DNA of 64,000 nt from Pseudarcicella hirudinis (GTDB lineage: Bacteria; Bacteroidota; Bacteroidia; Cytophagales; Spirosomataceae), in NCBI RefSeq assembly GCF_900115665.1, contig NZ_FOXH01000012.1:1-64000 (forward strand), given 5' to 3'. Position 1 is the stretch's first letter. The number at the start of each line of letters is the position of its first letter. Below are positions 19,660 to 28,058 of the stretch, piece after piece. The translations under genes and the position numbers were made by a program. The notes below the pieces were generated by a model. The model was given only the letters and a program-made list of their open reading frames with translations, ran no database searches and was not told where the DNA came from.

Positions 19660-20358
19660 TTACAAGCCGTTTATTGTTCCTTTATCAATTTGAACGCCAG
19701 GAGACATAGTTGAAGAGAGATTAACAGACTTCACATAAGTTCCTTTTGCTGAAGACGGCTTCAGTTTCAACAAAGTGTTGATAACTTCCTGCGCGTTCTC
19801 TGCAAGTTTAATAGGGTCAAATGAAACTTTACCGATTGATGTGTGGATAATACCTGTTTTATCAACTTTAAAGTCAATTTTACCAGCTTTTACCTCTTTC
19901 ACAGCATTTCCAACCTCTAAAGTAACAGTTCCTGATTTAGGGTTTGGCATCAAGCCACGAGGACCTAATACACGACCCAAACGACCAATCTTAGCCATAA
20001 CTGTAGGCATAGTGATGATTACGTCGATATCAGTCCATCCTTTTTCAATTTTCTGAATATAGTCATCCAAACCTACATGGTCAGCACCAGCAGCTTTAGC
20101 TTCTTCCTCCTTATCAGGAGTACAAAGTACAAGCACACGTACGTCTTTTCCTGTTCCATGAGGCAAGGCAACTACACCACGTACCATTTGGTCAGCTTTA
20201 CGTGGATCAACTCCTAAGCGAACATCAATGTCCACAGATGAGTCAAATTTTGTATAAGAAATCTCTTTCAAAATCTCAGCAGCCTTTACAAGCGAATAAG
20301 CCTGCGACTGATCATATTTAGTAAGAGCCTCTTTTTGTTTCTTAGTTAATTTTGCCAT
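19660..20358 (-). CDS. rplA: 50S ribosomal protein L1
   Basis: Ribosomal L1 stalk protein, binding 23S rRNA helices 76-78 and aiding tRNA release. The 232 residues are full length, with the signature [20 protein letters not shown] followed by [12 protein letters not shown] near residue 130. In many bacteria L1 represses its own rplK-rplA message; the long rplK leader here would be the place for such control. Confidence 0.97.
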   Translation of the reverse strand: MAKLTKKQKEALTKYDQSQAYSLVKAAEILKEISYTKFDSSVDIDVRLGVDPRKADQMVRGVVALPHGTGKDVRVLVLCTPDKEEEAKAAGADHVGLDDYIQKIEKGWTDIDVIITMPTVMAKIGRLGRVLGPRGLMPNPKSGTVTLEVGNAVKEVKAGKIDFKVDKTGIIHTSIGKVSFDPIKLAENAQEVINTLLKLKPSSAKGTYVKSVNLSSTMSPGVQIDKGTINGL

Positions 20359-20427
20359 TTTCTTGTTGAGTGATTAGTGAATATTGATCAGAATAATCTA
20401 ATCTCTATCCTACTTTTCGCTAAGTTC

Positions 20428-20865
20428 TTAAAAAGGTTTTTCTCCTGATACTGTAATACCCATTGAACGAGCAGTACCAGCTACCATACTCATAGCAGCT
20501 TCAACTGTAAAGCAGTTTAAATCTGGCATTTTAGTTTCAGCGATCGTACGAACCTGATCCCAAGTAACAGAACCTACTTTTTTCAAATTCGGCTGAGCAG
20601 AACCAAGTTTAACTTTGGCAGCTTCCAGAATAAGAATTGGTGCCGGAGGAGTCTTAACTACAAAGTCAAATGTTTTGTCTTTGTAATAGGTAATCAATAC
20701 AGGAAGAATAACACCTGGTTTATCTTGTGTTCTGGCATTGAACTGCTTGCAGAACTCCATGATATTCAAACCCTTAGAACCCAAGGCAGGACCAATTGGT
20801 GGTGAAGGGTTTGCTGCACCACCTTTGCATTGCAACTTAACGTAGCCAGCTATTTCTTTTGCCAT
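20428..20865 (-). CDS. rplK: 50S ribosomal protein L11
   Basis: Binds the GTPase-associated centre of 23S rRNA and is needed for RelA activation. The 145-residue protein shows the Pro-rich [20 protein letters not shown] near residue 15 and the C-terminal RNA-binding region ending [13 protein letters not shown]. It is the first gene of its operon, with its own consensus promoter about 240 bases upstream and a terminator separating it from nusG. Confidence 0.97.
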   Translation of the reverse strand: MAKEIAGYVKLQCKGGAANPSPPIGPALGSKGLNIMEFCKQFNARTQDKPGVILPVLITYYKDKTFDFVVKTPPAPILILEAAKVKLGSAQPNLKKVGSVTWDQVRTIAETKMPDLNCFTVEAAMSMVAGTARSMGITVSGEKPF

Positions 20866-21104
20866 TTCTTTTGAATCTTTTAAGTTTTTGATTGGAGGTA
20901 TTTACTTCTCTGATGAAAGACCCTGATAAAAGGACTTCATTTCAAAGTAAAAACCTGATTGAAAACTCTCTGCCAACAAGGGTGGAAGCTTCCCTGCCTG
21001 AGAATTTTCAGAAACTGAATCAAAGGTGTGTAACGAAGCCTCTGATTTACAAAGTCTTATTAACTTTTGAAGTAAAAAAGACCATCCGTCTATGAAACGG
21101 ACTG
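20866..21104 (-). promoter_or_regulatory. Long 5' leader of the rplKAJL operon
   Basis: About 230 bases lie between the -7 element and the rplK ATG. Near its 5' end TCCGT/ACGGA can form a small hairpin, and further on GGAAGCTTCC is self-complementary with CAGGG/CCCTTG around it. Long structured leaders of ribosomal operons commonly mediate autoregulation. I found no motif that identifies the binding protein. A 67-codon plus-strand frame here is not convincing. Confidence 0.5.
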
Positions 21105-21135
21105 CAAAATTACGGCTTTCATCTTAATTTACAAA
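21105..21135 (-). promoter_or_regulatory. rplKAJL promoter
   Basis: Minus-strand TTTG (21132-21135), a 19-base spacer and TAATTTTG (21105-21112), a perfect consensus. It makes the ribosomal protein genes a unit separate from secE-nusG. Confidence 0.8.
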
Positions 21136-21249
21136 TAGTTATACAAGTTTTTGTATCAAATATTGCTAATATTCTGTGATATCAGCTCATTCTTCACAAA
21201 TCCTAACCTTTCAGATACACTTCTTTGTAAAATCAGATACTCATAAAAT

Positions 21250-21284
21250 ACAAAATGCATCCCATGAAGAGATGCATTTATATC
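21250..21284 (-). terminator. Terminator after nusG
   Basis: AAATGCATC/GATGCATTT stem with an 8-base loop (about 21252-21280), followed on the minus strand by TTTTGTATTTTA. It ends the tuf-secE-nusG unit before the rplK promoter. Confidence 0.7.
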
Positions 21285-21300
21285 AAACCTAAAATAATAA

Positions 21301-21852
21301 CTATTTTTCTACCTGTGAATAGTTCAGCTCTACCGGAGTATTTCTACCGAATATTTTAACCATCACATTTAATTTCTTCTTATCATCAAAGATTTCTTCA
21401 ATAGTTCCTTCAAAACCGGAGAATGGCCCATCCACAACTTTAATCGTTTCACCTTTTGAAAAGGCTACTACAGCTACTTCTTCGATTGTTGCAACTTCAT
21501 CAAGTTTACCTAAAATTCTTTTCACTTCTGAAGAGCGAAGAGGGATAGGTGTTTTTGAAGTTTTACCATCATTCCAGCTAAGGAAACCAATTACCCCGGG
21601 CATTGAAGTAATAATGTGGCTAACTTCACCGTATTTAATATCAGCTTCAACGAAAATATATCCGGGAAACAAAGATTTCTCACGAACGACTTTTTTGCCG
21701 TTACGCATCTCGTAAATCTTTTCTGATGGTAACAATATCTGAGGAACAAAGTCTTGTAAGCCTTGACGAGCAACTTCATTCTCAAGGTATGTTTTTATTT
21801 TTTTCTCTTGTCCTGATACTGCTCTCAGTACATACCAATTAGTTTCTGCCAT
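21301..21852 (-). CDS. nusG: Transcription termination/antitermination factor NusG
   Basis: Binds RNA polymerase through its N-terminal NGN domain and Rho or S10 through its C-terminal KOW domain. The 183-residue length is normal. It begins MAETNWYVLRAVSGQEKKIK, has FPGYIFVEADI near residue 64 and the KOW segment FSKGETIKVVDGPFSGFEGT near residue 130. secE is 113 bases upstream. A terminator and a new promoter follow, so it is the last gene of its unit. Confidence 0.96.
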   Translation of the reverse strand: MAETNWYVLRAVSGQEKKIKTYLENEVARQGLQDFVPQILLPSEKIYEMRNGKKVVREKSLFPGYIFVEADIKYGEVSHIITSMPGVIGFLSWNDGKTSKTPIPLRSSEVKRILGKLDEVATIEEVAVVAFSKGETIKVVDGPFSGFEGTIEEIFDDKKKLNVMVKIFGRNTPVELNYSQVEK

Positions 21853-21965
21853 GTCTTAATGTTAAATCTAAAATAGTCAGACCTTATCGTTCAATTGTAA
21901 TACAATCAAAGACATCGGGCTTTACTGTTTACAACTTAACAAAGGAATGACGCATCAGGTGAATA

Positions 21966-22157
21966 TTAGAATGATTGATAGAATAAATCTAAACCAGACT
22001 TAAATGCCAGGTCAATCAGACCTACCATCATGGCGAAAATTAAAGAAGCTATCAATACCAGAAATGAGCTTGACTGAAGTTCAGAAAATTTAGGCCATGT
22101 TACATTCTGAGTAACTTCTTCCCATGAAGCTTTAACGAAATGTGATAATTTGTCCAT
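21966..22157 (-). CDS. secE: Preprotein translocase subunit SecE
   Basis: Small essential subunit of the SecYEG protein channel in the inner membrane. At 63 residues it is the short one-membrane-segment form: an amphipathic N-terminal helix (VKASWEEVTQNVTWPKFSEL) and a single membrane helix (about residues 30-50, SSFLVLIASLIFAMMVGLID). Its place between tRNA-Trp and nusG is the usual one. The spacer upstream contains a large inverted repeat. Confidence 0.95.
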   Translation of the reverse strand: MDKLSHFVKASWEEVTQNVTWPKFSELQSSSFLVLIASLIFAMMVGLIDLAFKSGLDLFYQSF

Positions 22158-22185
22158 CGTTATAATGTATGAATGTCTTTAAATT

Positions 22186-22290
22186 TTTAAGTTCCAAGAT
22201 TTAAAGTTTCAAGATAGTTAATTTGGCAGAAATAATGGTTACATTATTTAACTGACACTAACCTGAAACTTAAAAACCTGGAACTTAAAC
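22186..22290 (-). repeat. Imperfect long inverted repeat between tRNA-Trp and secE
   Basis: The left arm (about 22186-22214) contains two direct near-copies, TTTAAGTTCCAAGA and TTTAAAGTTTCAAGA. The right arm (22262-22290) contains two near-copies of their complement, CCTGAAACTTAAA and CCTGGAACTTAAA. By my alignment about 24 of 29 positions pair, around a loop of about 47 bases. It could be a processing site that frees tRNA-Trp from the secE-nusG message, or a small repeat element. Confidence 0.65.
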
Positions 22291-22293
22291 TAG

Positions 22294-22364
22294 CACGGGC
22301 ACCAGGATTCGAACCCAGACCGAAGGTTTTGGAGACCTCTGTACTACCCTTATACTATGCCCGT
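22294..22364 (-). tRNA. trnW: tRNA-Trp (anticodon CCA)
   Basis: Cloverleaf on the minus strand: acceptor ACGGGCA/TGCCCGT, anticodon loop CTCCAAA, T-arm GGTTCGAATCC, discriminator G. CCA is not encoded. It lies between tuf and secE, as in many bacteria. Confidence 0.95.
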
Positions 22365-22367
22365 AAA

Positions 22368-22395
22368 TAATGCATATTCCGAAGAATATGCATTA
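22368..22395 (-). terminator. Hairpin between tuf and tRNA-Trp (processing site or weak terminator)
   Basis: Perfect 12-bp stem TAATGCATATTC/GAATATGCATTA closed on the minus strand by a C-TTCG-G tetraloop, one of the most stable RNA loops. Only a short T-rich tract follows, so partial termination or RNA processing is more likely than full termination, since tRNA-Trp and secE lie downstream. Confidence 0.55.
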
Positions 22396-22402
22396 AAAAA
22401 TA

Positions 22403-23590
22403 TTAGTCTAAGATTTCTGTAACCTGACCAGCACCTACTGTACGCCCCCCTTCACGGATAGCGAAACGAAGACCTTTATCCATAGCAACTTTGTTCAACA
22501 AAGTTACACCGATAGTCAAGTTATCACCTGGCATACACATTTCAACGCCTTCTGGCAACATAATTTCTCCTGTTACGTCAGTTGTACGGAAATAGAATTG
22601 CGGACGATATTTGTTGAAGAATGGAGTGTGACGTCCACCTTCTTCTTTAGACAAGATATAAACCTCAGCTTTGAATTTAGTGTGTGGTTTAACTGAACCT
22701 GGCTTACAAATAACCATACCACGACGGATAGATTCTTTGTCAATACCACGTAACAATAGACCTACGTTATCACCAGCTTCACCACGGTCAAGGATCTTAC
22801 GGAACATCTCAACACCAGTTACTGTTGATTTCAAACCTTCAGCTCCCATACCAAGGATATCTACTGCATCACCAGAGTTGATGATACCAGTTTCGATACG
22901 ACCTGTAGCTACAGTACCACGACCAGTGATCGAGAATACATCTTCTACCGGCATCAAGAATGGCTTATCAACATCACGTTTTGGAAGTGGAATCCAGGTA
23001 TCAACTGCTTCCATTAATTTTTCGATAGTCTCAACCCATTTCGGCTCTCCGTTCAAACCACCAAGAGCAGAACCCTGGATTACCGGAATATTATCTCCGT
23101 CGAAGTTGTAGAATGACAACAATTCACGGATTTCCATTTCAACAAGTTCTAATAACTCAGGATCATCTACTAAGTCAACTTTGTTCATGAAAACAACCAA
23201 TTGAGGTACACCTACCTGGCGAGCTAAAAGGATGTGTTCACGAGTTTGTGGCATTGGACCGTCGGTTGCAGCCACAACGATGATAGCACCGTCCATTTGG
23301 GCAGCACCCGTTACCATGTTCTTAACATAATCCGCGTGACCAGGACAGTCAACGTGAGCATAGTGACGATTTTCTGTTTGATATTCTACGTGAGCAGTAT
23401 TGATAGTAATACCACGTTCTTTCTCTTCTGGAGCAGAGTCAATCGCTGAGAAATCTTTCTTTTCTGCAAGACCTTTTTCTGACAACACTTTAGTGATAGC
23501 AGCAGTCAAGGTTGTTTTACCGTGGTCAACGTGACCGATTGTACCGATGTTTACGTGGGGCTTACTACGGTCAAAATTCTCTTTTGCCAT
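22403..23590 (-). CDS. tuf: Translation elongation factor Tu
   Basis: GTPase that delivers aminoacyl-tRNA to the ribosome. The 395 residues are full length, with the G1 motif GHVDHGKT near residues 19-26, [12 protein letters not shown] (switch I), DCPGHADY near residue 81, NKVD near residue 136, and the two beta-barrel domains after about residue 205. Upstream are three tRNA genes and downstream tRNA-Trp, secE and nusG, the classic arrangement. It is probably transcribed from the promoter before tRNA-Tyr. Confidence 0.98.
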   Translation of the reverse strand: MAKENFDRSKPHVNIGTIGHVDHGKTTLTAAITKVLSEKGLAEKKDFSAIDSAPEEKERGITINTAHVEYQTENRHYAHVDCPGHADYVKNMVTGAAQMDGAIIVVAATDGPMPQTREHILLARQVGVPQLVVFMNKVDLVDDPELLELVEMEIRELLSFYNFDGDNIPVIQGSALGGLNGEPKWVETIEKLMEAVDTWIPLPKRDVDKPFLMPVEDVFSITGRGTVATGRIETGIINSGDAVDILGMGAEGLKSTVTGVEMFRKILDRGEAGDNVGLLLRGIDKESIRRGMVICKPGSVKPHTKFKAEVYILSKEEGGRHTPFFNKYRPQFYFRTTDVTGEIMLPEGVEMCMPGDNLTIGVTLLNKVAMDKGLRFAIREGGRTVGAGQVTEILD

Positions 23591-23730
23591 GATATTTAGT
23601 TCTTAATTAGTTATTTTTAAAAAGAATGAAAAAATTGTTCAATTTCAAAAATCTGAAATTTGTTCATTTCGAAAATACTGAAAAAACAATTCTCAAATTT
23701 TCAAACTGACTTAATTCTCAAATTGAGCCG

Positions 23731-23802
<72 letters not shown>

Positions 23803-23932
23803 TTAACTTGTGAGGGATAAGCCCAAAACTTAAATTCAAAAATTCAACTTGATGAAAAATTAAGTGGTTAATCGTTAATCGTTTTTAGCTAAAACTCTTA
23901 ACTATAACTATTAACAATTAACCACTTTGTGG

Positions 23933-24005
23933 AGCGGGAGACGGGGCTCGAACCCGCCACCTATAGCTTGGAAGGCTATCGCTCTACCAAATGAGCTACT
24001 CCCGC
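23933..24005 (-). tRNA. trnG: tRNA-Gly (anticodon TCC)
   Basis: Minus-strand cloverleaf with acceptor GCGGGAG/CTCCCGC, D-arm AGCTCATTTGGTAGAGC, anticodon loop CTTCCAA and T-arm GCGGGTTCGAGCCCCGT. CCA is not encoded. Confidence 0.95.
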
Positions 24006-24095
24006 TTTTTACTCTAATTGATAATCGAAGAATTTACCGGGGATAAAATTACAAACAAATTATAATATCTCAACTATAAACTTTCAATTATATTG

Positions 24096-24178
24096 TGGGG
24101 GCGGATGGATTCGAACCACCGAAGACATACGTCAGCAGAGTTACAGTCTGCCCCATTTGGCCACTCTGGTACACCCCC
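24096..24178 (-). tRNA. trnY: tRNA-Tyr (anticodon GTA)
   Basis: Minus-strand class II tRNA of 83 bases: acceptor GGGGGTG pairing with CGCCCCC, anticodon loop CTGTAAC, a long variable arm (GCTGACGTATGTCTTCGG region) and T-arm GGTGGTTCGAATCCATC, discriminator A. It is the first tRNA of the tRNA-tuf transcript. Confidence 0.94.
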
Positions 24179-24186
24179 TTTTTGCA

Positions 24187-24211
24187 GTTTCACCAAGCGT
24201 TTTGGTGAAAG
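24187..24211 (-). promoter_or_regulatory. Hairpin in the 5' leader of the tRNA-tuf transcript
   Basis: TTTCACCAA/TTGGTGAAA inverted repeat with a short loop, between the promoter and tRNA-Tyr. It would form right at the 5' end of the precursor RNA. Confidence 0.5.
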
Positions 24212-24217
24212 AGTGTG

Positions 24218-24248
24218 CAAAAGTATATCCTTTTTTTCTTTTGTCAAA
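24218..24248 (-). promoter_or_regulatory. Promoter of the tRNA-Tyr/Gly/Thr-tuf-secE-nusG unit
   Basis: Minus-strand TTTG (24245-24248), a 19-base spacer and TACTTTTG (24218-24225), a perfect Bacteroidota consensus, about 40 bases before tRNA-Tyr. Confidence 0.8.
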
Positions 24249-24362
24249 GCACCTCTTGAAAAAAAATTTAAAAGTTTTTTATTTTTCTCATGCTTTGAAT
24301 GCCTCAAATCAGCCCGTTTTGGCGTTAAATACTCTTTTAACTATTTAATTTACAATGATTTG

Positions 24363-25523
24363 CTACAACTTTATACCAAAACTTATTGCTGTAACTTTAG
24401 GGCTCTTATTTTCCTGAAATAAATTTCCTAAATCATAATTCACAAACAGGTCTGGGAAATTTTTTAGTCCTAATTCCAATCGAAGACCGTAACGCACATT
24501 GTTCAGATAAAGGCTGGAATGGTCTCTCCTCAATTCATCAGATTTTTGTTCGATCGTCTTGATATAACTATCCAACCGGTATCCTACATAAACTCCCGCA
24601 CCTATATAATTAAAGACATTATCTTTGCTAAATGCTATATACGGAACAATAGGCAGGTTCACATATGCTACAGTCATTTTATTCTTACTGAGCGGAATTT
24701 CCTTACCGGTATTATCCAGATAACTGGCAAATTCTATCTCATTTTGCCCCTTCAAGATATATTTATTTCCGTCAAACATAAAGTTGTACCAGGAAAATTC
24801 AAAGCCATATCCAAGTTTTAAGGCACTTTTCCCATTTCTTGATAAAGTTGCGCTTCTGGCCATTTCCAAAGCAAAATATCTTGAACCGAAGGGCGATAGT
24901 TCGTAATTAGGGTTACCTGCCGGGGAAGATGAAAATGCATTCAATCCGAAATAAATATTAAACCCGCCTCTTCCGCTGTAAGCCCGTTCATAAGCCGGAA
25001 TTTTTGTACTATCCTTCCCCCAGATGACTTTAGTTTCTTCATTGCCATCCTTTACATACACACCATTCCATCCGACATGTACTTCATCAGAGCCATCTTT
25101 TACATGTACTCCCTTAATGCCGACTTTTACATAATCTTTTACTCCGTCAGACGTATTATCCCGCTTAAGGTATCCTTTATCCGAATTTCCTGAATTAATT
25201 ACCTGATTTTTAACCGTCGCATTAATTGCAAGCCTTAATGCTTTATCATTTTGCTTTATCAATAAAACAGTATCTCGCTCAAGGTCACTGTTTATTACTT
25301 TCCGGATACCTTTCCAGGTTTCATCATCGAGAGTCAGTCCTGAACTCTGAAACAGGTCTGTTAAATCTTCTCTTAACGTCCGGCTTTTTGACTTTTCTGA
25401 GCCAATAACCACCTGATTACGTTTATCGATATTAACAATAGTTGAGTCATTGTCGTTAGAACTGGCAAAACCTTCCAGAGCTAATAACAACATAGTGGTT
25501 AAAATGAGGATTGCTTTTTTCAT
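24363..25523 (-). CDS. Putative outer-membrane beta-barrel protein of a sigma-factor locus
   Basis: A 386-residue protein with a Sec signal peptide (about residues 1-20, ending GFASS). The middle part (about 130-170) carries two near-repeats, GVHVKDGSDEVHVG and GVYVKDGNEETKV. From about residue 185 on it has alternating amphipathic strands ending in the hydrophobic VTAISFGIKL, as expected of an outer-membrane barrel of the PorT/OmpA-like kind. It lies 11 bases after the probable anti-sigma gene and is surely co-transcribed with it and the ECF sigma gene. I recognise no specific function; an envelope role controlled by that sigma factor is inference. Confidence 0.7.
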   Translation of the reverse strand: MKKAILILTTMLLLALEGFASSNDNDSTIVNIDKRNQVVIGSEKSKSRTLREDLTDLFQSSGLTLDDETWKGIRKVINSDLERDTVLLIKQNDKALRLAINATVKNQVINSGNSDKGYLKRDNTSDGVKDYVKVGIKGVHVKDGSDEVHVGWNGVYVKDGNEETKVIWGKDSTKIPAYERAYSGRGGFNIYFGLNAFSSSPAGNPNYELSPFGSRYFALEMARSATLSRNGKSALKLGYGFEFSWYNFMFDGNKYILKGQNEIEFASYLDNTGKEIPLSKNKMTVAYVNLPIVPYIAFSKDNVFNYIGAGVYVGYRLDSYIKTIEQKSDELRRDHSSLYLNNVRYGLRLELGLKNFPDLFVNYDLGNLFQENKSPKVTAISFGIKL

Positions 25524-25534
25524 GGCGCTTGAGG

Positions 25535-26380
25535 TTATTCTTTATTTTTTTCAGAATCACTTTGATGAGGTCTGGACAGTTTTTCGATACTTTCATCAGC
25601 TTTTGCCAGTATTCGACCAGGATTTACTCCAACTTCGTCCCAATTAACTTCATCTCCATTTTTTACATTTTTCAATTGTTTCCAGATTCTACTGAATCTA
25701 CTTGCTTTTTTTGTTTTAGGAGATTCTGCAACCGCAGTGGTTAATGAATTATTTTCCTCCTGAGTATCAACGAGATTAATAATAATAGTCTCCTGCCGTG
25801 CTAAAACCGGATTCGATTCAACTTTAGGAGTCAATGTGTTACCTGTTTTTATCTCCGGAATATTTGAGCTCATTTCTATTCCTTTGTTTTCAGGCTGAAC
25901 TTTTGCTATACTTTCTTCTTTCGTCTGTTCAGTTTTTAATCCTGTTCTCTCTAAATCAGATTTCTCAGCATTTGTTCGTTTCAGGGATTTCTCCCCGGTA
26001 TTTGCAATTGTAAAGGTGGTATTACTTTGTTTCAGATCAGATTTATCTGCCACTACACTGCGGCTTTCCGGAACCGCTGTTATATCTATAGATTTTTGCG
26101 ATTCTCCCTGACTTACTGATTGTTTTTGAATTTTGTTGTTATTAGTTGTTGCGACTACTTTTCCCAAATCTGAGTTTGTTTGATTTGAAGCGATCCAGAT
26201 GCCTGCTCCGATCAGCAAAGCAATTGAAGCGGCAGCACCATATTTCCACCACATCGGTAAAACTTTACTATGCTTTTTCTCCAGTCTCTCTTCCAGTTTT
26301 TCCCAAACCTGCGGCCCTGGCTTTTTAGTGTAATCCCTGAGCTTATCGGCAAAGAGCTTATCTAATTCGTTTTGGTCCAT
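25535..26380 (-). CDS. Probable anti-sigma factor, single-pass membrane protein
   Basis: A 281-residue protein. The first 40 residues (LFADKLRDYTKKPGPQVWEKLE) resemble the short cytoplasmic N-termini of Bacteroidota anti-sigma-like proteins. One membrane segment follows (about residues 45-65, YGAAASIALLIGAGIWIAS), then a long low-complexity outer part rich in Ser, Thr, Lys, Asn and Gln. No zinc-finger HxxxCxxC anti-sigma motif is present, so the role rests on position between an ECF sigma gene and an envelope protein gene. It starts 92 bases after the sigma gene ends. Confidence 0.6.
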   Translation of the reverse strand: MDQNELDKLFADKLRDYTKKPGPQVWEKLEERLEKKHSKVLPMWWKYGAAASIALLIGAGIWIASNQTNSDLGKVVATTNNNKIQKQSVSQGESQKSIDITAVPESRSVVADKSDLKQSNTTFTIANTGEKSLKRTNAEKSDLERTGLKTEQTKEESIAKVQPENKGIEMSSNIPEIKTGNTLTPKVESNPVLARQETIIINLVDTQEENNSLTTAVAESPKTKKASRFSRIWKQLKNVKNGDEVNWDEVGVNPGRILAKADESIEKLSRPHQSDSEKNKE

Positions 26381-26472
26381 ATTTTCTGGCGAATTAATTC
26401 ATTCGCGTTAAACATTGTTTCTTTATTTTATGATACCATTTTTACATCTGATATAACCTTCATGGATCTGAA

Positions 26473-27012
26473 TCAGACTTTTTTATGCATTTTTTCCTGA
26501 AGGAGGACTCTCGCTCTTGAAAGCTGGGATTTAGAAGTACTTTCCGTAATTCCCAATAATTTAGCAATCTCTGCATGAGAATATCCCTCTATTGCATATA
26601 AGTTGAAGACTGTTCTGTAACCCGGAGGTAATTCTTCAATCAGTTTTAGTAAATCCTGGACTTCCAGGTCGGTTTTGAATTGTTCCGGCTCGGGTTCATA
26701 GAGAATTTTATCGTAGCTGATTTCAAAGTTCTTTTTCTGTCGTAAAAACATAAGTGCCTCATTGACCATAATTCTTCTGATCCAGCCTTCAAAACTCCCT
26801 TCTGATTTAAACGTGCCAACTTTTTCAAAAACCTTCATAAAGCCTTGGATAAGAACTTCCTCAGCATCGAATTCATCAGAGGTATAGCGATAACATACTG
26901 CCATCATCTTCGACGAATACTTTTCATAAAGTCTTCGCTGAGCCTTGGGATCCCCTTGTTGGCAGGCTTTCACTATATGTTCCTCCGAAGAGAAGATTTG
27001 TAGAATTTTCAC
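26473..27012 (-). CDS. ECF-type RNA polymerase sigma factor
   Basis: A 179-residue group 4 sigma factor with only regions 2 and 4. Region 2 includes YSSKMMAVCYRYTSDEFDAE and the GFMKVFEKVGTFKSEGSFEG segment (about residues 30-80). Region 4 near the C-terminus has LPPGYRTVFNLYAIEGYSHA followed by the helix-turn-helix EIAKLLGITESTSKSQLSRAR. It heads a three-gene minus-strand unit with a probable membrane anti-sigma factor and a putative barrel protein, the usual form of a signal-responsive envelope regulon. The signal is unknown. Confidence 0.92.
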   Translation of the reverse strand: MKILQIFSSEEHIVKACQQGDPKAQRRLYEKYSSKMMAVCYRYTSDEFDAEEVLIQGFMKVFEKVGTFKSEGSFEGWIRRIMVNEALMFLRQKKNFEISYDKILYEPEPEQFKTDLEVQDLLKLIEELPPGYRTVFNLYAIEGYSHAEIAKLLGITESTSKSQLSRARVLLQEKMHKKV

Positions 27013-27215
27013 GAATATACTTTTGGGTTTTGGTTTATCGGTTATTCTGAATACTAGATGAAAAAGTTCCGGAAAAGGTTGCGTGAAGATTAAAATTTAT
27101 GAAAATAATCATTATTTGTTAAATATAATCAGATGTGCGATATTAGGTGAATAAAGAAAATATCCGGCAATAGGTTCGATAAGAGACCTTTTTCCCCAAT
27201 TCAATTTAATATAAA

Positions 27216-28022
27216 ATGAATGCTTCTTCTCCGATAGGAATCTTTGACAGCGGTATTGGCGGACTAACCGTAGCGCATGCTGTTACGAGGCTTTTGCCAA
27301 ATGAGAATATTATTTATTTCGGTGATACGGCTCATCTGCCTTATGGAGATAAGTCCTCTGCCGCTATCCAGGCATATTCTATAAAAATCTGTAATGTTTT
27401 GTTACAGCAAAAGTGTAAAGTTATTCTTATTGCCTGTAACTCCGCTTCTGCAGCTGCTTATGAGTTAGTAAAAGAATATGTTGGAAGTAAGGCAAAAGTA
27501 ATTAATGTTATTGATCCGGTTATAGATTATATTGACCACCATTACCGTGGAAAAACAGTTGGATTAATCGGGACAAAACAAACTGTTAATTCAAATATTT
27601 ACAGAAAAAAGACCGATGCATTAGGAAAAGATATCGTGTTAAAATCGCTTGCCACTCCTCTTCTTGCTCCAATGATTGAAGAAGGTTTTTTTAACAATAA
27701 TATCTCTGAAAGTATCATTTATCAATACCTGGCAAATGAAGAACTTTCAGGAATTGAAGCATTGATTTTAGGCTGTACACATTATCCTTTGATTAAATCT
27801 CAGATAGATAGTTTTTACAAAGAAAACATTACCATTCTGGATACTTCTGAAATAGTAGCTGCGGCTCTTAAAAAATATCTTTCACAAAGCAGTCTTCTTA
27901 ACAATCTGAATGCTTATATCAGGCATTTTTATGTTTCTGACTATACACAGTCATTCGAAAGGTCAACACAGATATTTTTTGGTGAACAGATCAGACTGGA
28001 GCATTATCCGCTTTGGGAATAG
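27216..28022 (+). CDS. murI: Glutamate racemase
   Basis: Converts L- to D-glutamate for peptidoglycan; cofactor-independent cytoplasmic enzyme. The 268-residue length is normal. Both catalytic cysteines are in place: IACNSASAAA near residue 73 and LGCTHYPLI near residue 187, and the N-terminal IGIFDSGIGGLTV motif is intact. It is a lone plus-strand gene between minus-strand operons, ended by a strong bidirectional terminator. Confidence 0.96.
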   Translation: MNASSPIGIFDSGIGGLTVAHAVTRLLPNENIIYFGDTAHLPYGDKSSAAIQAYSIKICNVLLQQKCKVILIACNSASAAAYELVKEYVGSKAKVINVIDPVIDYIDHHYRGKTVGLIGTKQTVNSNIYRKKTDALGKDIVLKSLATPLLAPMIEEGFFNNNISESIIYQYLANEELSGIEALILGCTHYPLIKSQIDSFYKENITILDTSEIVAAALKKYLSQSSLLNNLNAYIRHFYVSDYTQSFERSTQIFFGEQIRLEHYPLWE

Positions 28023-28026
28023 AATA

Positions 28027-28058
28027 AAAAAGGGCTTCAGAAAACTGAAGCCCTTTTT
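28027..28058. terminator. Bidirectional terminator between murI and the act-cox operon
   Basis: AAAAAGGGCTTCAG (28027-28040) and CTGAAGCCCTTTTTT (28045-28058) form a perfect stem with A-run and T-run on the two sides. It serves both convergent transcripts and touches the stop codon of the 95-residue protein. Confidence 0.88.

Noticed and set aside
20892-21095. 67-codon plus-strand frame in the rplK leader
   Set aside because: It lies antisense to a long leader between a clear promoter and rplK and has no promoter or family resemblance.
22186-22290. Inverted repeat as an insertion sequence or MITE
   Set aside because: No transposase, no clear target duplication and no second full copy in the window; kept only as a possible small repeat.
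22671-23111. 146-codon plus-strand frame opposite tuf
   Set aside because: Antisense shadow of a strongly codon-biased gene; Pro/Ser/Arg-rich with no family features.
24074-24422. Reading frames overlapping tRNA-Tyr on both strands
   Set aside because: They translate through the tRNA and its promoter; the tRNA explains the sequence.
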